Below, in pieces: positions 42,749 through 50,354 of a stretch of 50,354 nucleotides of DNA. The notes beneath the pieces are model-generated. The model was not told the DNA's origin and ran no database searches. It worked only from the letters and a program-made list of their open reading frames with translations. Origin of the DNA: Cloacimonetes bacterium UBA3541 (GTDB lineage Bacteria; Cloacimonadota; Cloacimonadia; Cloacimonadales; Cloacimonadaceae); assembly GCA_002376725.1 (NCBI GenBank), contig DFOM01000044.1, positions 1 through 50,354 of the forward strand. The letters are read 5' to 3'. The position numbers and the translations under genes are program-made. The first letter of the stretch is position 1; each line of letters starts with the position of its first letter.

Positions 42749-44026
42749 TTATTTTTTTAAGGTTTTACGGACTACCTGAACCGTATCCAAAATGCGATTC
42801 AGAGGAATATAACTTTGTTCTTTATGTTCCAGATTATAGAGTAATACCTTTCCTTCTCTAATATTTTCTTCCCGTAAGGTAATCATTAAATCGCACTTAT
42901 GTGCTTGTGCCTGTTTTAAATTATTATCTGGATTCTCTTCTGTTCCCAGTATAGTAATAATATTTTGAGAATGAAGCTCCTGGGCAATTTGCAATACCAT
43001 CATCTCCAAATTGGGAGATTGAGTACAAATATAGACAGAAAAGTCGTTATCAAACATCAAGAACAGATTCCTTTCTTTCATCAGCTGAAATATCAAATCC
43101 AGGTCTAGATAGAAACCGATAGCTGGAATCTTTCTTCCCGTCAAGCGTTCCGAAAGATAATCGTATCTTCCACCTCCACCAACAACTAACTCATTATCTT
43201 GATTTTTGACTACGAAATCAAATACAGTTCCATTATAATAAGCAAAATTCTTGGTTAAATTGGGGTCTACTTTATATATATTCCCTAGATTAGCTTGTAT
43301 TTTCTTAAGTTGTTCAAATTTAGTTTTACATTCGGCACAAAGATAATTATTAATATTTAAATTAGCTGGTAGACTATGCTGGCAATTTTTATTCTCACAA
43401 TGAGTAGCAGCAAAAGGATTTGCACTAAGTTCCACCAGACAATTGGGGCAATATCTATCAGCATTAGTCCTAAGCTCTATATCCACATCTTTAAAAAACT
43501 CTCTCCGACAATTTTCACAACCATAACTATTGAGTTTTAGCGTGGCATCATAGAATCCCACTTCATTTAATAACTTAATTCCCAGACTGATAATTTCATT
43601 TTCGGAGAGGATATTAGAACTTCCCATCAGCTCCACTCCCAGTTGAGATGATTCTTGTGCCACACCTTCACGATTGCGATGAAACATAGGACCTTGGTAA
43701 TAGTAACGGAAAATGTCACCTTTGCGATACATTGTAGCTGCACGGTGTAAAACGCTAATTGTTCCTTCCGGACGCAAACTAAGTTGATTCTCCGGATTTT
43801 TGTTGTTATTAATATTCAATGTCTGACGGGATATGAAATCAGGTTCTTCTCTTTGCATAAAGGCTGTTATACCCTGTTGGATCAAGGAGCGATTTTGCAA
43901 TATGGGAAGATGAATTTCATGATAGTCATAAAGTTTGAGCATATTATCAAACTTTTCTTCCATCATTTTCCATTTCCACATTTCATCCATCATAAAATTG
44001 ATAGTTTTGGCTTTTTCTACCGCCAT
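42749..44026 (-). CDS. Divergent histidyl-tRNA synthetase-like protein
   Basis: Class II synthetase fold with HisRS architecture: motif 1 region near residue 25, motif 2 region FRYYYQGPMFHRNREG near 106-121, four Cys pairs in the insertion (CENC, CPNC, CENKNC, CAEC), VGGGGRYDYL near 282 (motif 3) and a C-terminal anticodon-binding-like domain. It deviates at key sites. The histidine-binding LVRGLDYY motif is LTKNFAYY (257-264), losing the catalytic Arg and Asp. The motif 2 loop PQxGRxREFHQ is replaced by NREGVAQESSQ. The N terminus lacks the usual GTRD start. It could be an unusual true HisRS of this lineage or a paralogue with another job. HisZ is less likely because HisZ lacks an anticodon domain. 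AGAGGTG precedes ATG 44026; first gene of a four-gene run. Confidence 0.65.
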   Translation of the reverse strand: MAVEKAKTINFMMDEMWKWKMMEEKFDNMLKLYDYHEIHLPILQNRSLIQQGITAFMQREEPDFISRQTLNINNNKNPENQLSLRPEGTISVLHRAATMYRKGDIFRYYYQGPMFHRNREGVAQESSQLGVELMGSSNILSENEIISLGIKLLNEVGFYDATLKLNSYGCENCRREFFKDVDIELRTNADRYCPNCLVELSANPFAATHCENKNCQHSLPANLNINNYLCAECKTKFEQLKKIQANLGNIYKVDPNLTKNFAYYNGTVFDFVVKNQDNELVVGGGGRYDYLSERLTGRKIPAIGFYLDLDLIFQLMKERNLFLMFDNDFSVYICTQSPNLEMMVLQIAQELHSQNIITILGTEENPDNNLKQAQAHKCDLMITLREENIREGKVLLYNLEHKEQSYIPLNRILDTVQVVRKTLKK

Positions 44027-44176
44027 ATCTTTTTCACCTCTCTTTTCTTTCTAGAGAATATTAGTATTTCTGTCAATGAAAATAAAGTCGGTAGATATAT
44101 TTAACTATTTTTCGTTTGCTAAGCATTGAAAAAAGAAAGGGATATTAGCTCTATTAAAAAGGATAAAACATTTCTC

Positions 44177-44205
44177 TTGACTTATAACTTCATTATAAAA
44201 ATAAG
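44177..44205 (+). promoter_or_regulatory. Candidate promoter of rplU-rpmA
   Basis: TTGACT at 44177-44182, 17 bases, then AATAAG at 44200-44205 as a weak -10; ATG follows 30 bases later. Confidence 0.4.
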
Positions 44206-44235
44206 GTAAAAGAATAAAGAATTTTAGGAGTAAAG

Positions 44236-44553
44236 ATGTATGCCATCGTTGAAATAAAAGGATTTCAGTACAGGGCAGAAGAAAACACGGTTTTAAGTGT
44301 TCCCCTGCTGAAGACGGCTAAACCAGGTCAAGCTCTTGAGTTTGATAGGGTCTTACTCGTTAGAAACGATGATGAAATTAAAGTGGGACAACCCGTTGTA
44401 GAAGGTGCAGCTGTTCTGGCAGAAGTTATTGGTAATATAAAAGGTAAGAAAAAGATAATTTATCACGCTAAACGCCGGAAAGGCTATCGGGTTAAAAAAG
44501 GATATCGGGAACAGTTTACTAATATTAAAGTAACCGATATTCGGGTTCCCTAA
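44236..44553 (+). CDS. rplU: 50S ribosomal protein L21
   Basis: Large-subunit ribosomal protein contacting 23S rRNA and L20. 105 residues with the family start MYAIVEIKGFQYRAEEN, the KVGQPVVEGA strand and the basic end YHAKRRKGYRVKKGYREQFT. AGGAG sits at good spacing before ATG 44236. Co-transcribed with rpmA (11-base gap). Unlike many genomes, obgE does not follow. Confidence 0.96.
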   Translation: MYAIVEIKGFQYRAEENTVLSVPLLKTAKPGQALEFDRVLLVRNDDEIKVGQPVVEGAAVLAEVIGNIKGKKKIIYHAKRRKGYRVKKGYREQFTNIKVTDIRVP

Positions 44554-44564
44554 GGAGAGATATT

Positions 44565-44831
44565 ATGGCACATAAAAAAGGTGTGGGAAGCAGCCGAAAT
44601 GGCAGAAATAGTAATCCTAAATATCGTGGTATCAAAAAGTATGGAAATGAATATGTGATTCCTGGGAATATAATTATTCGCCAAAAAGGTACTAAGATAC
44701 ATCCAGGTAATAATGTTGGTATGGGAAAAGATTATACTATTTATAGCTTAACTGAAGGTTATGTGAAATTTGAAACTAAGGGAACAGGCAGAAAGTATGT
44801 TTCTGTGGTTCCAGTAAACAAAGCAGAATAA
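44565..44831 (+). CDS. rpmA: 50S ribosomal protein L27
   Basis: Ribosomal protein whose N terminus reaches the peptidyl-transferase centre. The protein starts MAHKKGVGSSRNGRNSNPK, with no N-terminal cleavage extension of the kind found in Firmicutes. GGNIIIRQKGTKIHPG-type core (GNIIIRQKGTKIHPGNNVG) is intact. 88 residues. AAGGAGAG precedes ATG 44565. Ends 26 bases before a strong terminator. Confidence 0.97.
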   Translation: MAHKKGVGSSRNGRNSNPKYRGIKKYGNEYVIPGNIIIRQKGTKIHPGNNVGMGKDYTIYSLTEGYVKFETKGTGRKYVSVVPVNKAE

Positions 44832-44857
44832 AAAAACAAAGATAATTTGAAAAAATA

Positions 44858-44888
44858 AACCCCGGTATCTAAACCGGGGTTATTTTTT
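44858..44888. terminator. Bidirectional terminator between rpmA and serA
   Basis: AACCCCGGT (44858-44866) pairs perfectly with ACCGGGGTT (44873-44881). A T-run follows on the plus strand (44883-44888) and an A-run precedes on the plus strand, giving a T-run on the minus strand, so it serves both convergent units. Confidence 0.9.
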
Positions 44889-44900
44889 GATAAATCTGAG

Positions 44901-45824
44901 TTATTTATTAACTTGAAAGGTAGTATCACCTTTTTCAAAATAGGCTATAATTTGACGGGCAGCAGCAACTCCAGCATTGATATTAGCTTCTTCCGTTTGA
45001 GCTCCCATTTTCTTAGGAGTCCAGAACACTCTTTCGGCAAATTGTTCCCTAAGTTTTGCACTGCAATCCGGTTCTATATCGCTCACATAGCGAAACTTAC
45101 TCTTTTCTTCCAGAGCTTTTATTAGAGCATCTTCATCAATAACTTCCTTACGAGCTGTATTGACCAGGATGCAATGGTCTTTTACCAGACTGAGCAGATT
45201 CCAGTTTATGGATTTCTTTGTCTCTGCAGTAGCAGGTATATGAAGGGAAATATAATCTCCTATTTTGAAGATATCTTCTACTTGATTTAGAGGTATAACT
45301 CCTTCCTGTGTCATTAGTTCTGAACTGATATAAGGGTCATAGGCATAAACTTCCATATCCAGGCCCTTAGCCATCTTAGCTAAGCGTTTTCCTACATTAC
45401 CAAAACCAAATAAAGCTAGCTTTTTACCCCCCAGTTCGGTTCCACTTTTACCATTGAACTTTCCTCTCGCCATATAAATCATTAGACCAAGAGCTAATTC
45501 AGCTACGGCATTGGAATTTTGTCCAGGAGTGTTCATCACGATTACATTATGTGAGCTTGCAGAAGTGAGGTCAATATTATCATAACCTGCACCCGCACGC
45601 ACGACAATCTTTAGTTTGGGAGCAGCATTAAATAAAGCTTCATCTACAATATCACTGCGTACAATTAGAGCTTCTACATCAGCAGCAGCTTTCCGAAGCT
45701 CTTCAGGGTCAGAATAATTCTCCAGCCACACTTGCTGATAGCCTATAGCATCAAACTCACTTTTAATCTTTTGCACTGCCTCTTTAGCAAAGGGTTTTTC
45801 GGTGGCAATCAATACTTTTGGCAT
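44901..45824 (-). CDS. serA: D-3-phosphoglycerate dehydrogenase, type III_K
   Basis: First enzyme of serine synthesis: oxidises 3-phosphoglycerate with NAD+. Substrate region VRAGAGYDNIDL near residue 75, Rossmann motif GFGNVGKRLAK near 140, catalytic arginine in NTARKEVIDEDAL and glutamate in SDIEPDCS. The usual catalytic histidine position (TPHxGAST) is TPKKMGAQTEEAN, i.e. Lys271. That is the hallmark of the lysine variant known from Bacteroides-type and Entamoeba enzymes, so it is not damage. 307 residues without an ACT or regulatory domain. AAGGAGAG precedes ATG 45824. Confidence 0.9.
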   Translation of the reverse strand: MPKVLIATEKPFAKEAVQKIKSEFDAIGYQQVWLENYSDPEELRKAAADVEALIVRSDIVDEALFNAAPKLKIVVRAGAGYDNIDLTSASSHNVIVMNTPGQNSNAVAELALGLMIYMARGKFNGKSGTELGGKKLALFGFGNVGKRLAKMAKGLDMEVYAYDPYISSELMTQEGVIPLNQVEDIFKIGDYISLHIPATAETKKSINWNLLSLVKDHCILVNTARKEVIDEDALIKALEEKSKFRYVSDIEPDCSAKLREQFAERVFWTPKKMGAQTEEANINAGVAAARQIIAYFEKGDTTFQVNK

Positions 45825-45862
45825 TTTTTTTCTCTCCTTATTTTTTATATTTATTATTATAT

Positions 45863-45891
45863 CTAATAAACAGGATTGTCCCCACTGTCAA
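45863..45891 (-). promoter_or_regulatory. Candidate promoter of serA
   Basis: On the minus strand TTGACA (45891-45886), 17 bases, then TATTAG (45868-45863), about 40 bases before ATG 45824. A second TATAAT-like sequence follows closer to the gene. Confidence 0.5.
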
Positions 45892-45899
45892 GTTCAATA

Positions 45900-48800
45900 T
45901 TATTTACACAATAGCATACGACGAGTTAGAGTAGTTTCAGGGGTTTTTAATCTGCAGAGATATATTCCATTTGCCACAGTTCTTCCCCTTGAGTCTTTTC
46001 CATCCCAATCAATACTATGTTTTCCCGAAGAAATGTATCCCTCTTCTAAAGTCCGAATCAGCTGTCCTCTTAGATTGTAAATAGAGAGGTTTATTTTCCC
46101 TTCTTTCTTAGTTTCGTATAAGATAGTGGTATTCTGACGGAAAGGATTAGGATAGTTTTGTTCCAATCTATTTACTTGTGGAGTGAGATAAGGATCTGAA
46201 TTTGATACATAATTGGTGCAAGCAAAACTACCTTGACGATTCAGAGCTCCTCTATAGGTAATCCAGGGTTTAATTTCTGTATCCGGACGCCGTAAATTCA
46301 TCACTACCACTCCCGTGGAATAACCGCTAATTAATTTAAGTATATCATCATTATTCAGATCACACACGGTTGCTGGAGTGCAACCATTAAAAGAAGTAAT
46401 AAAGGGATAACCTGGCAACATTGTGCCATCATTATTATAGGCATAGAGTGAGTTTTGATAACTGGTTAGTAAAATCTCAGGCGCGATATCTTCATCTAAA
46501 TTAAAAATCAAAGGTGGAGCATTAAAATTATCTCCTACATTGACAGGAAAACCATTTAAATCATTGCCATTTTGATCAGTAACATAAAGCATACCATTTA
46601 TGGTTACAAATATAATCTCCAGAGCTCCATCGCCAGTTAGATCTGCTACTACCGGACTATTTGCCATAGCAGCTACAATGGGTTTATTGACCAGGATTTC
46701 GCCAGTGGAAGATAGAAGTAGCATATGGTTATTTGTTCCGAAAACTATCTTGCTATTGTCTAAGACCGTGGGAGCACCATTGATATTTTCACCGATATTG
46801 ATAGGAAATCCCGTTATATCTACTCCCGCAGCATTTAAAATATGCAAACTGCCATTCTGACAACCGATTATTATTTCCATCACACCATCTTCATCCAAAT
46901 CAGCAGCTGCTATTTCTGTCTGGATAGAGCTGCCTAAATTAACTGGGAATCCAGATAATAATAAGCCATCAGAATTTAAGGCATAGACATAGCCGTTTAA
47001 TGAATGGGTAATAACTTTATCAATCCCAGAATGGTCAAGAGTTGCTATAACTGGTGTGAAGATGAGATAATTGCCAGCATCATAACTAAGTATAGAAGTT
47101 CCATTAATATCTATTGCATTTATCTTTCCCGTACGACTGGAATAAATTATTTCCGGTGTTCCATCGCCATTGATATCACCCAGAGCTGAACTACGCATAA
47201 CATCTTGTTGAGGAGAGATGGTAAATCCACCAAATTCGTCGCCATTATTATTTATATAATGTGCCTGTCCAAAGACATTAAGATAGAGAATATCCAGATT
47301 TCCATCGTTATTCAGGTCGTAAACTATAGGAGCAGATTTGGTGTGAATCAAGCTATCCCAGGGGAAATGACTATCAACCATAGTTATCTCAAAGCTAAGG
47401 TCAAATTTTCGTATTCCCGTGCTCAGACCGGTAATAGCATGAGTTGAATCCAGCACCAGCTTCAGATAGTAGATTCCATAATTTAATTCTTCTGCCAGTT
47501 GAATTCGGAAATAGAAGGATGGATCGCAAGTTGCTCCAGGTAATATTTGTGGAATAACCTGAGGTCCATCCAGAAGAGTTACACCTTGAGGGAGATTTTG
47601 CAAACTTACACTGATATTATAGGCAGTTCCAAAATTAGCTGCATTTTTGATGATGGGATATATCCTTAAAATTTCGCCAGGATTGAAACTTCCATCTCCA
47701 TCACCTTCTAGATCAGAGATGCTATAACCTTCCAATGATAACAGTGGAAGAGTTGGATCAGGATATTTTACTTCTATAGTAGGATCGCCAAAGAGCACCA
47801 TTTCATAATAGCACCAGCGCATAACATCATAGTTTATCGCTGCATTCATATTCTGGAAGCGAGAATAAGTTAACGCTTTACCAAAATTAGTCTGATTAGC
47901 TTCATACAAGCCAATAAAGAATTGCCTATCATAGAATTGAGAAGGACCATTTATGCTACCTGGCATATACCATCCATAACGAGTGTTTCCGATAAAAGAA
48001 AAAAGTCCACCGGAGGTTGTAACCAGATGTTCACCGATGCATTCTCCATCGCCACTGGTTCTCTGATCAAAGGCTGCAGGATAACAGCCCTGCGTGTATA
48101 AGAATCCATATTCCGTATTTTGTAGCTGCTCCACCGAACCACTTCCCTGTCCCATTAATGATGTCTCATTGGAATGTCCCATATGATTCATCACATTAGC
48201 ACCATCATTGAGAGCATTCCATACTCCGATAGAACTGAAGGTTCCATCTCGTTGATACCTAGTGCTTAGGAAATAATCATCCGGAATATGAGAAGCTACA
48301 TCATCTTTATAATCGCCACCCCAGGTCAAAGGATTATTGTTCAGGTTTTCTCCAAACATTATTGCTAAGTTATTGCTATAGGTATCGTTATTGACATAAT
48401 ATTGGATTTTACGAGTCATATTGTTAAATTCATTAGCCGTCTCGGCAGGAAATCTACTTATATGGACTTCAGGGATATAATCAACCTGATCATCTGTCTC
48501 ACCCCAGATTTGATCTCCATCCGCATTCCAGTTCCCATCTAGATTGCTGTAATAGATATCTGTCGGTATTCTAAAATCAACTGTCTCACCAACTTCACAG
48601 AAACATCCTCTATCTGGAACGATTTCATCATCTCCACCCAGGATAACATATTCTAAAGGAGTTGAGGTGCTTGACCAGGTTTGATAGGCATCGCTGATGA
48701 AATTACGTATCTTCTCGGCGTTATCTATACCGTCATAAGAGCTGTAAATATCAGAGGTTAGATATAAACCTGTGCTTATACTACGGGTATTTTGCCACTC

Positions 48801-49514
48801 TATATAATTCTGGAAATAGCTAGCACTGGCACTATTTGTGATTATTATCATCTTTTTGGGAATACTTAGATCTATTAATCTGCTCTGAGGTTGATGTGTG
48901 CGATAAAGCGGTGCATTTTGATAAGTGCTAATAGTTTCAGGGTTAAGCACAAAATTGGTTAAATCTGAGAAGTTTCTATTAGGAGCATAAAAATTAGCTG
49001 AGTGTTCTGCTAACTCATCATCCCAGGAGGTTTCTATCTGCAGGGTTACATTATTGCTGGTAAAAATAGTTTTCTGCACGGGATTATATTTCCAGGGATA
49101 AATATCTATCACAGCAATCTGAAGACCGCTATACATCTGAGTGCCTAGATATTTATAATCTTCTATCGGGAAAAGAGCATCTTTATTCCATATCTCAGGA
49201 TTAGGAATACTTGTATCTGATTGAGGTTGAGATATAATCTGCACCTTACGCACATAATCTAATACTATTTGTTCACGCTGAATTTCTGGTTCGGAGAGAA
49301 GCACCTGCACATTTTCTATCTTTTCTCCAAAAGGAATCAACACCCGTATGGGAAGATAATTCATTGCAGGAACTCCCTCATCCAGAAAAGGAGCTCCATT
49401 ATTATCTTTTAAATCTTTACTCCAACCAGAAGGATTAACCCTAAAATTCAAAGTTAGACCAAAGACAATGGTGCAGACCATCATTAGTCCCATCAAAATA
49501 AACACTTTCTTCAT
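45900..49514 (-). CDS. Secreted gingipain-type (C25) cysteine protease with VCBS-like repeats and sorting domain
   Basis: Extracellular cysteine peptidase. ATG 49514 is preferred: AGGGA lies seven bases upstream, while the ATG at 49520 overlaps it. Signal peptide MKKVFILMGLMMVC at the start, then a propeptide of ~200 residues. The C25 catalytic domain contains YVILGGDDEIVP, the catalytic histidine in VMNHMGHSN (His447) and cysteine in YTQGCYPAAFD (Cys477), the 30-residue spacing of the family. A beta domain follows, then residues ~735-1090 carry FG-GAP/VCBS-like repeats with Asp-rich loops (DLNNDGNLDI, DINGDGTPEI, DLDEDGVMEI, DLTGDGALEI). The C terminus is a sorting module (NYPNPFRQNT, WDGKDSRGR, NGIYLCRL). 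Likely digests protein outside the cell, which suits an amino-acid-fermenting anaerobe. Confidence 0.9.
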   Translation of the reverse strand: MKKVFILMGLMMVCTIVFGLTLNFRVNPSGWSKDLKDNNGAPFLDEGVPAMNYLPIRVLIPFGEKIENVQVLLSEPEIQREQIVLDYVRKVQIISQPQSDTSIPNPEIWNKDALFPIEDYKYLGTQMYSGLQIAVIDIYPWKYNPVQKTIFTSNNVTLQIETSWDDELAEHSANFYAPNRNFSDLTNFVLNPETISTYQNAPLYRTHQPQSRLIDLSIPKKMIIITNSASASYFQNYIEWQNTRSISTGLYLTSDIYSSYDGIDNAEKIRNFISDAYQTWSSTSTPLEYVILGGDDEIVPDRGCFCEVGETVDFRIPTDIYYSNLDGNWNADGDQIWGETDDQVDYIPEVHISRFPAETANEFNNMTRKIQYYVNNDTYSNNLAIMFGENLNNNPLTWGGDYKDDVASHIPDDYFLSTRYQRDGTFSSIGVWNALNDGANVMNHMGHSNETSLMGQGSGSVEQLQNTEYGFLYTQGCYPAAFDQRTSGDGECIGEHLVTTSGGLFSFIGNTRYGWYMPGSINGPSQFYDRQFFIGLYEANQTNFGKALTYSRFQNMNAAINYDVMRWCYYEMVLFGDPTIEVKYPDPTLPLLSLEGYSISDLEGDGDGSFNPGEILRIYPIIKNAANFGTAYNISVSLQNLPQGVTLLDGPQVIPQILPGATCDPSFYFRIQLAEELNYGIYYLKLVLDSTHAITGLSTGIRKFDLSFEITMVDSHFPWDSLIHTKSAPIVYDLNNDGNLDILYLNVFGQAHYINNNGDEFGGFTISPQQDVMRSSALGDINGDGTPEIIYSSRTGKINAIDINGTSILSYDAGNYLIFTPVIATLDHSGIDKVITHSLNGYVYALNSDGLLLSGFPVNLGSSIQTEIAAADLDEDGVMEIIIGCQNGSLHILNAAGVDITGFPINIGENINGAPTVLDNSKIVFGTNNHMLLLSSTGEILVNKPIVAAMANSPVVADLTGDGALEIIFVTINGMLYVTDQNGNDLNGFPVNVGDNFNAPPLIFNLDEDIAPEILLTSYQNSLYAYNNDGTMLPGYPFITSFNGCTPATVCDLNNDDILKLISGYSTGVVVMNLRRPDTEIKPWITYRGALNRQGSFACTNYVSNSDPYLTPQVNRLEQNYPNPFRQNTTILYETKKEGKINLSIYNLRGQLIRTLEEGYISSGKHSIDWDGKDSRGRTVANGIYLCRLKTPETTLTRRMLLCK

Positions 49515-49548
49515 TTGCATATCCCTGTATAAATTCTTTTATTATCTC

Positions 49549-49577
49549 TTAAAATATACAAAGCTATACTTAGTCAA
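49549..49577 (-). promoter_or_regulatory. Candidate promoter of the C25 protease gene
   Basis: On the minus strand TTGACT (49577-49572) with TTTTAA at 17 bases or TATTTT at 15 bases, 35 bases before ATG 49514. Confidence 0.35.
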
Positions 49578-49635
49578 GAATTTTCTGCTCCTGCTTCGCC
49601 AATCTTAAGTTATTATATACTTTAACAGAAATTCA

Positions 49636-49664
49636 TTGACAATATAAATGAAAATAGTTAGAAT
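49636..49664 (+). promoter_or_regulatory. Promoter of the DUF6150-type gene
   Basis: TTGACA (49636-49641), exactly 17 bases, then TAGAAT (49659-49664), a near-consensus sigma-70 promoter 47 bases before the ATG. Confidence 0.6.
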
Positions 49665-49711
49665 TATTTTGGATATTTGATAGTATAAGATATAGAGAAA
49701 AAGGAGGAATA

Positions 49712-50053
49712 ATGAATAAAGTAGCATTGATATGGTTGACGATGTTGATGTTAATGAGTTCCATCTGTTTTGCAGGAACGGTCTATGTAATGGAAAGTGG
49801 GAAACCTGATCTGGTGGTCTGGATAGCTCCTTATAAATCTCAAGCAGATCTATGCGTTTATGTTGCGCCCTACCGTTCTGAAGCTAGGGGTAAGGACGAA
49901 ATCTGGTACTTCAAGAAACAAAAAAGTTCTGCCGATATCAAAATAAAGATAACCAAATATAAATCCCAGGCAGACCTCAAAATCTATTATGTGAAATATA
50001 AAAGTCAAGCGGGATGGAGAAACTCACATCCCTGGATAGGAAGATTACATTAA
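49712..50053 (+). CDS. Small secreted repeat protein, DUF6150-like
   Basis: A signal peptide (to ...SSICFAG, ~21 residues) is followed by five units of a ~16-22-residue repeat built on YKSQADL: APYKSQADLCVYVAPYRSEA, then KSSADIKIKITKYKSQADL and VKYKSQAG. Alternating strands of aromatic/charged residues suggest a small beta structure. Similar repeats occur in DUF6150 proteins, whose function is unknown. AAAGGAGG at ideal spacing before ATG 49712. Monocistronic. Confidence 0.75.
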   Translation: MNKVALIWLTMLMLMSSICFAGTVYVMESGKPDLVVWIAPYKSQADLCVYVAPYRSEARGKDEIWYFKKQKSSADIKIKITKYKSQADLKIYYVKYKSQAGWRNSHPWIGRLH

Positions 50054-50229
50054 TGATATTTAAAGATAGAAAATACCTATAAAGGGGTAGTAGATGTCCT
50101 TTTTAACCGACCTGGATAATGCTTTTTATTAACCTGCTCTAACTAAACTTATTTTTTTGTTAGTTGATAAGCTCATAGCCTATATTGACAGTTTAGATAT
50201 CATTAAAAAGCCCAAGAGGCTTGTGGAAG
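50054..50229. other. Non-coding stretch between the DUF6150-like gene and the repeat array
   Basis: No gene seen. A weak stem AACTAA/TTAGTT around TTTTTTT at about 50136-50165 and a short AAGCC/GGCTT stem at 50208-50222 are present; neither is a convincing terminator. Confidence 0.4.
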
Positions 50230-50354
50230 GGTATGCAAAGGTCCCTGGTATGCAAAGGTCCCCCTTTGCATCATGCGGTACCAGTTTTAACATTATTACT
50301 AAGGGTATGCAAAGGTTCTGGTATGCAAAGGTCAGGGTATGCAAAGGTCCCCCT
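50230..50354. repeat. Short direct-repeat array, GGTATGCAAAGGT, five copies plus one inverted
   Basis: GGTATGCAAAGGT begins at 50230, 50247, 50304, 50320 and 50336, mostly with a 16-17-base period. The inverted partial copy CCTTTGCAT at 50263-50271 can pair with the second copy to form a hairpin. The array runs to the window edge, so its true extent is unknown. Confidence 0.8.

Noticed and set aside
42749..44026. HisZ regulatory subunit
   Set aside because: HisZ lacks the C-terminal anticodon-like domain, which this protein has, and no hisG or histidine-biosynthesis genes are nearby.
50230..50354. CRISPR array
   Set aside because: Repeat units of 13-17 bases directly abut, with no unique 30-40-base spacers and no cas gene.

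Overview
The window is AT-rich bacterial chromosome. The best guess for the source is an anaerobe of the Cloacimonadota (Cloacimonas-like). This rests on six very large secreted proteins sharing a FlgD-like/type-IX-like C-terminal sorting module, a class III (oxygen-sensitive) ribonucleotide reductase with its activase, several radical-SAM or iron-sulfur proteins, and type III_K phosphoglycerate dehydrogenase. The lineage call is an inference; no rRNA is present.

Layout. 1-8.9 kb: a secreted M14 zinc carboxypeptidase, then nrdD-nrdG and a TIGR03960/DUF2344 radical-SAM protein in one compact run. 8.9-16.4 kb: an accessory, decaying zone. It holds a wrecked DNA-adenine-methylase gene, a secreted zinc metallopeptidase split by an in-frame TAA, a truncated paralogue that also copies its promoter, a small secreted gene broken by an in-frame TGA, and two secreted proteins with sorting domains on the minus strand. 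16.4-20.4 kb: a 1.09-kilo-residue adhesin-like protein, a terminator, a promoter-led structured intergenic stretch and a tRNA with CAT anticodon. 20.4-25.1 kb: Ppx/GppA phosphatase and a two-gene xanthine-dehydrogenase-type molybdoenzyme (minus strand). 25.5-32.2 kb: the macromolecular synthesis operon in the form rpsU - terminator - cvpA - mutS2 - dnaG - rpoD.

32.4-35.7 kb holds the most interesting system: three overlapping or adjacent genes encoding an ECF-like sigma factor, a protein with a likely MazF-like barrel, and a Lon-like Ser/Lys protease fused to a SAVED cyclic-nucleotide sensor. This is the parts list of the CRISPR-linked CalpS-CalpT-CalpL signalling cascade, but there is no CRISPR array, Cas10 or CD-NTase in these 50 kb. 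It sits directly downstream of the housekeeping sigma gene rpoD. The simplest model is a ligand-activated protease that cleaves an anti-sigma protein and frees an alternative sigma factor.

36-41 kb: pyridoxal kinase, an iron-type alcohol dehydrogenase, a secreted beta-helix protein and a 56-residue 2[4Fe-4S] ferredoxin. 41-44 kb: a minus-strand operon with a divergent HisRS-like protein, RidA, PduO-type cobalamin adenosyltransferase and GpmA. 44.2-45.8 kb: rplU-rpmA, converging on serA through a bidirectional terminator. 45.9-50.1 kb: a gingipain-type (C25) secreted protease and a small DUF6150-type repeat protein. The window ends inside an array of short direct repeats (GGTATGCAAAGGT).
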